From contig JAQVUQ010000022.1 of assembly GCA_028699365.1 (NCBI GenBank), forward strand, positions 1 through 14,247: 14,247 bases of DNA, in the 5' to 3' direction. This stretch comes from UBA5359 sp028699365 [NCBI: bacterium]. Lineage in GTDB: Bacteria > UBP13 > UBA5359. A program made the position numbers and the translations under genes. Under the pieces are notes generated by a model. It was not told where the DNA came from and did not search any database. It was given only the letters and a program-made list of their open reading frames with translations. This document shows, piece by piece, positions 13,844 to 14,247 of the stretch; the stretch's first letter is position 1; every line of letters starts with the position of its first letter.

Positions 13844-14134
13844 GTGGATTATTACTTCGTATGGGATCCGAAGAAGGCAGGAAGCAACAGTCGAAAACAC
13901 GGTGTAAGCTTTGAGACGGCTTCTACGGTCTTCCATGATCCGAGAGCATTAAGTATATTTGATGATAAACATAGCATTGAAGAGGATAGGTGGATTACTC
14001 TTGGAATGGATAGTTCCGGTGTCTTGACTGTTGTCTGTCATACTTTTGAAGAAGAGGCTGAGGATAGCTATCGGATTCGAGTTTTTTCAGCGAGAAGAGC
14101 CACGAGAACGGAAATAGAAGAATATGGAGGATGA
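13844..14134 (+). CDS. brnT: BrnT-family ribonuclease toxin
   Basis: 96 residues, GTG start at 13844 with GAGGT (13833-13837) 6 bases upstream. The BrnT pattern is clear: YFVWDPKKAGSNSRKHGVSF (4-23), FHDPRALSIFDDKHS (30-44), EDRWITLG (47-54), VVCHTFEE (63-70) and RIRVFSARRATRTE (77-90). BrnT folds like RelE and cuts RNA, stopping growth until BrnA binds it. The gene comes first, toxin before antitoxin, as is usual for brnTA, and the antitoxin starts 4 bases after its stop. By eye it is more AT-rich than glnA, which suggests acquisition. Confidence 0.93.
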   Translation: MDYYFVWDPKKAGSNSRKHGVSFETASTVFHDPRALSIFDDKHSIEEDRWITLGMDSSGVLTVVCHTFEEEAEDSYRIRVFSARRATRTEIEEYGG

Positions 14135-14138
14135 CTCT

Positions 14139-14247
14139 ATGAAGGAAGAATATGATTTTTCGAAGGGTGAAAGAGGGAAGTTTTATCACAAAAACGTTCG
14201 CAATTATCCTCCTATTTATCTCGACGATGAGAATTTTGAATTTGTCG
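14139..14247 (+). CDS. brnA: BrnA-family antitoxin, cut by the right window edge
   Basis: ATG 14139 with GGAGG (14126-14130) 8 bases upstream. Only the first 36 residues are present. They match the typical BrnA opening (MKEEYDFSKGERGKFY, then a short loop and PPIYLDDE), which is the toxin-binding region; the ribbon-helix-helix DNA-binding half lies beyond the window. BrnA neutralises BrnT and represses the operon. Confidence 0.85.
   Translation, partial: MKEEYDFSKGERGKFYHKNVRNYPPIYLDDENFEFV

Noticed and set aside
1-14247. CRISPR arrays, tRNA/rRNA genes and IS elements
   Set aside because: No regularly spaced repeats, tRNA-like sequence with a CCA end, rRNA segment or transposase motif was seen on either strand by reading.

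Overview
This 14.2 kb window is bacterial, gene-dense, and moderately GC-rich. Two clearly housekeeping blocks (larB-larC, and amt-glnB plus a regulator-glnA pair) sit among accessory genes. The glutamine synthetase is of the GSI-alpha type. Together with an orphan OmpR-type regulator beside amt/glnB and the general gene style, this suggests an anaerobic Chloroflexota (Dehalococcoidia-like) or Firmicutes-like genome. That placement is a tentative inference; no rRNA or marker gene is present.

Layout. (1) 1-3797, + strand: the end of a carbohydrate-related operon. It holds the C-terminal part of an SGNH/GDSL hydrolase (its catalytic Ser block lies left of the window), a six-hairpin glycosidase-like protein, a lipoprotein sugar-binding protein of an ABC importer, and a decayed AGE-like (N-acylglucosamine 2-epimerase-like) gene with a frameshift and an in-frame amber codon. 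No permease is present. (2) 3877-4958, +: a RhuM-Fic/Doc fusion protein with its own promoter. (3) 4970-6968, - strand: larB and larC for the nickel-pincer cofactor, without larE or larA. A 13-bp-arm hairpin is embedded in the last codons of larB. (4) 7022-7735, +: a VapBC-type toxin-antitoxin pair, back to back with the larB promoter. (5) 7875-9107, +: a Gfo/Idh/MocA oxidoreductase closed by a strong intrinsic terminator. (6) 9191-13757: a nitrogen-assimilation locus made of amt-glnB (+), a convergent marC (-), then an orphan response regulator and glnA (+). (7) 13791-14247, +: a BrnT/BrnA toxin-antitoxin pair, with brnA cut off by the window end.

How it fits together. Amt imports ammonium, the P-II protein senses nitrogen/energy state and would gate Amt, and GlnA fixes ammonium into glutamine. 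The regulator between them has a degenerate receiver domain (only the phosphoacceptor-position Asp remains), which resembles actinobacterial GlnR. Two promoters in this locus, those of amt and of the regulator itself, both lack a -35 hexamer. Both carry A-rich half-sites repeated every 11 bp, and the last half-site starts exactly 16 bp before the -10 box in each. This is the most interesting signal in the window: a candidate GlnR-like nitrogen regulon with its own operator. Three toxin-antitoxin or toxin-like modules (RhuM-Fic, VapBC, BrnTA) border the metabolic blocks.
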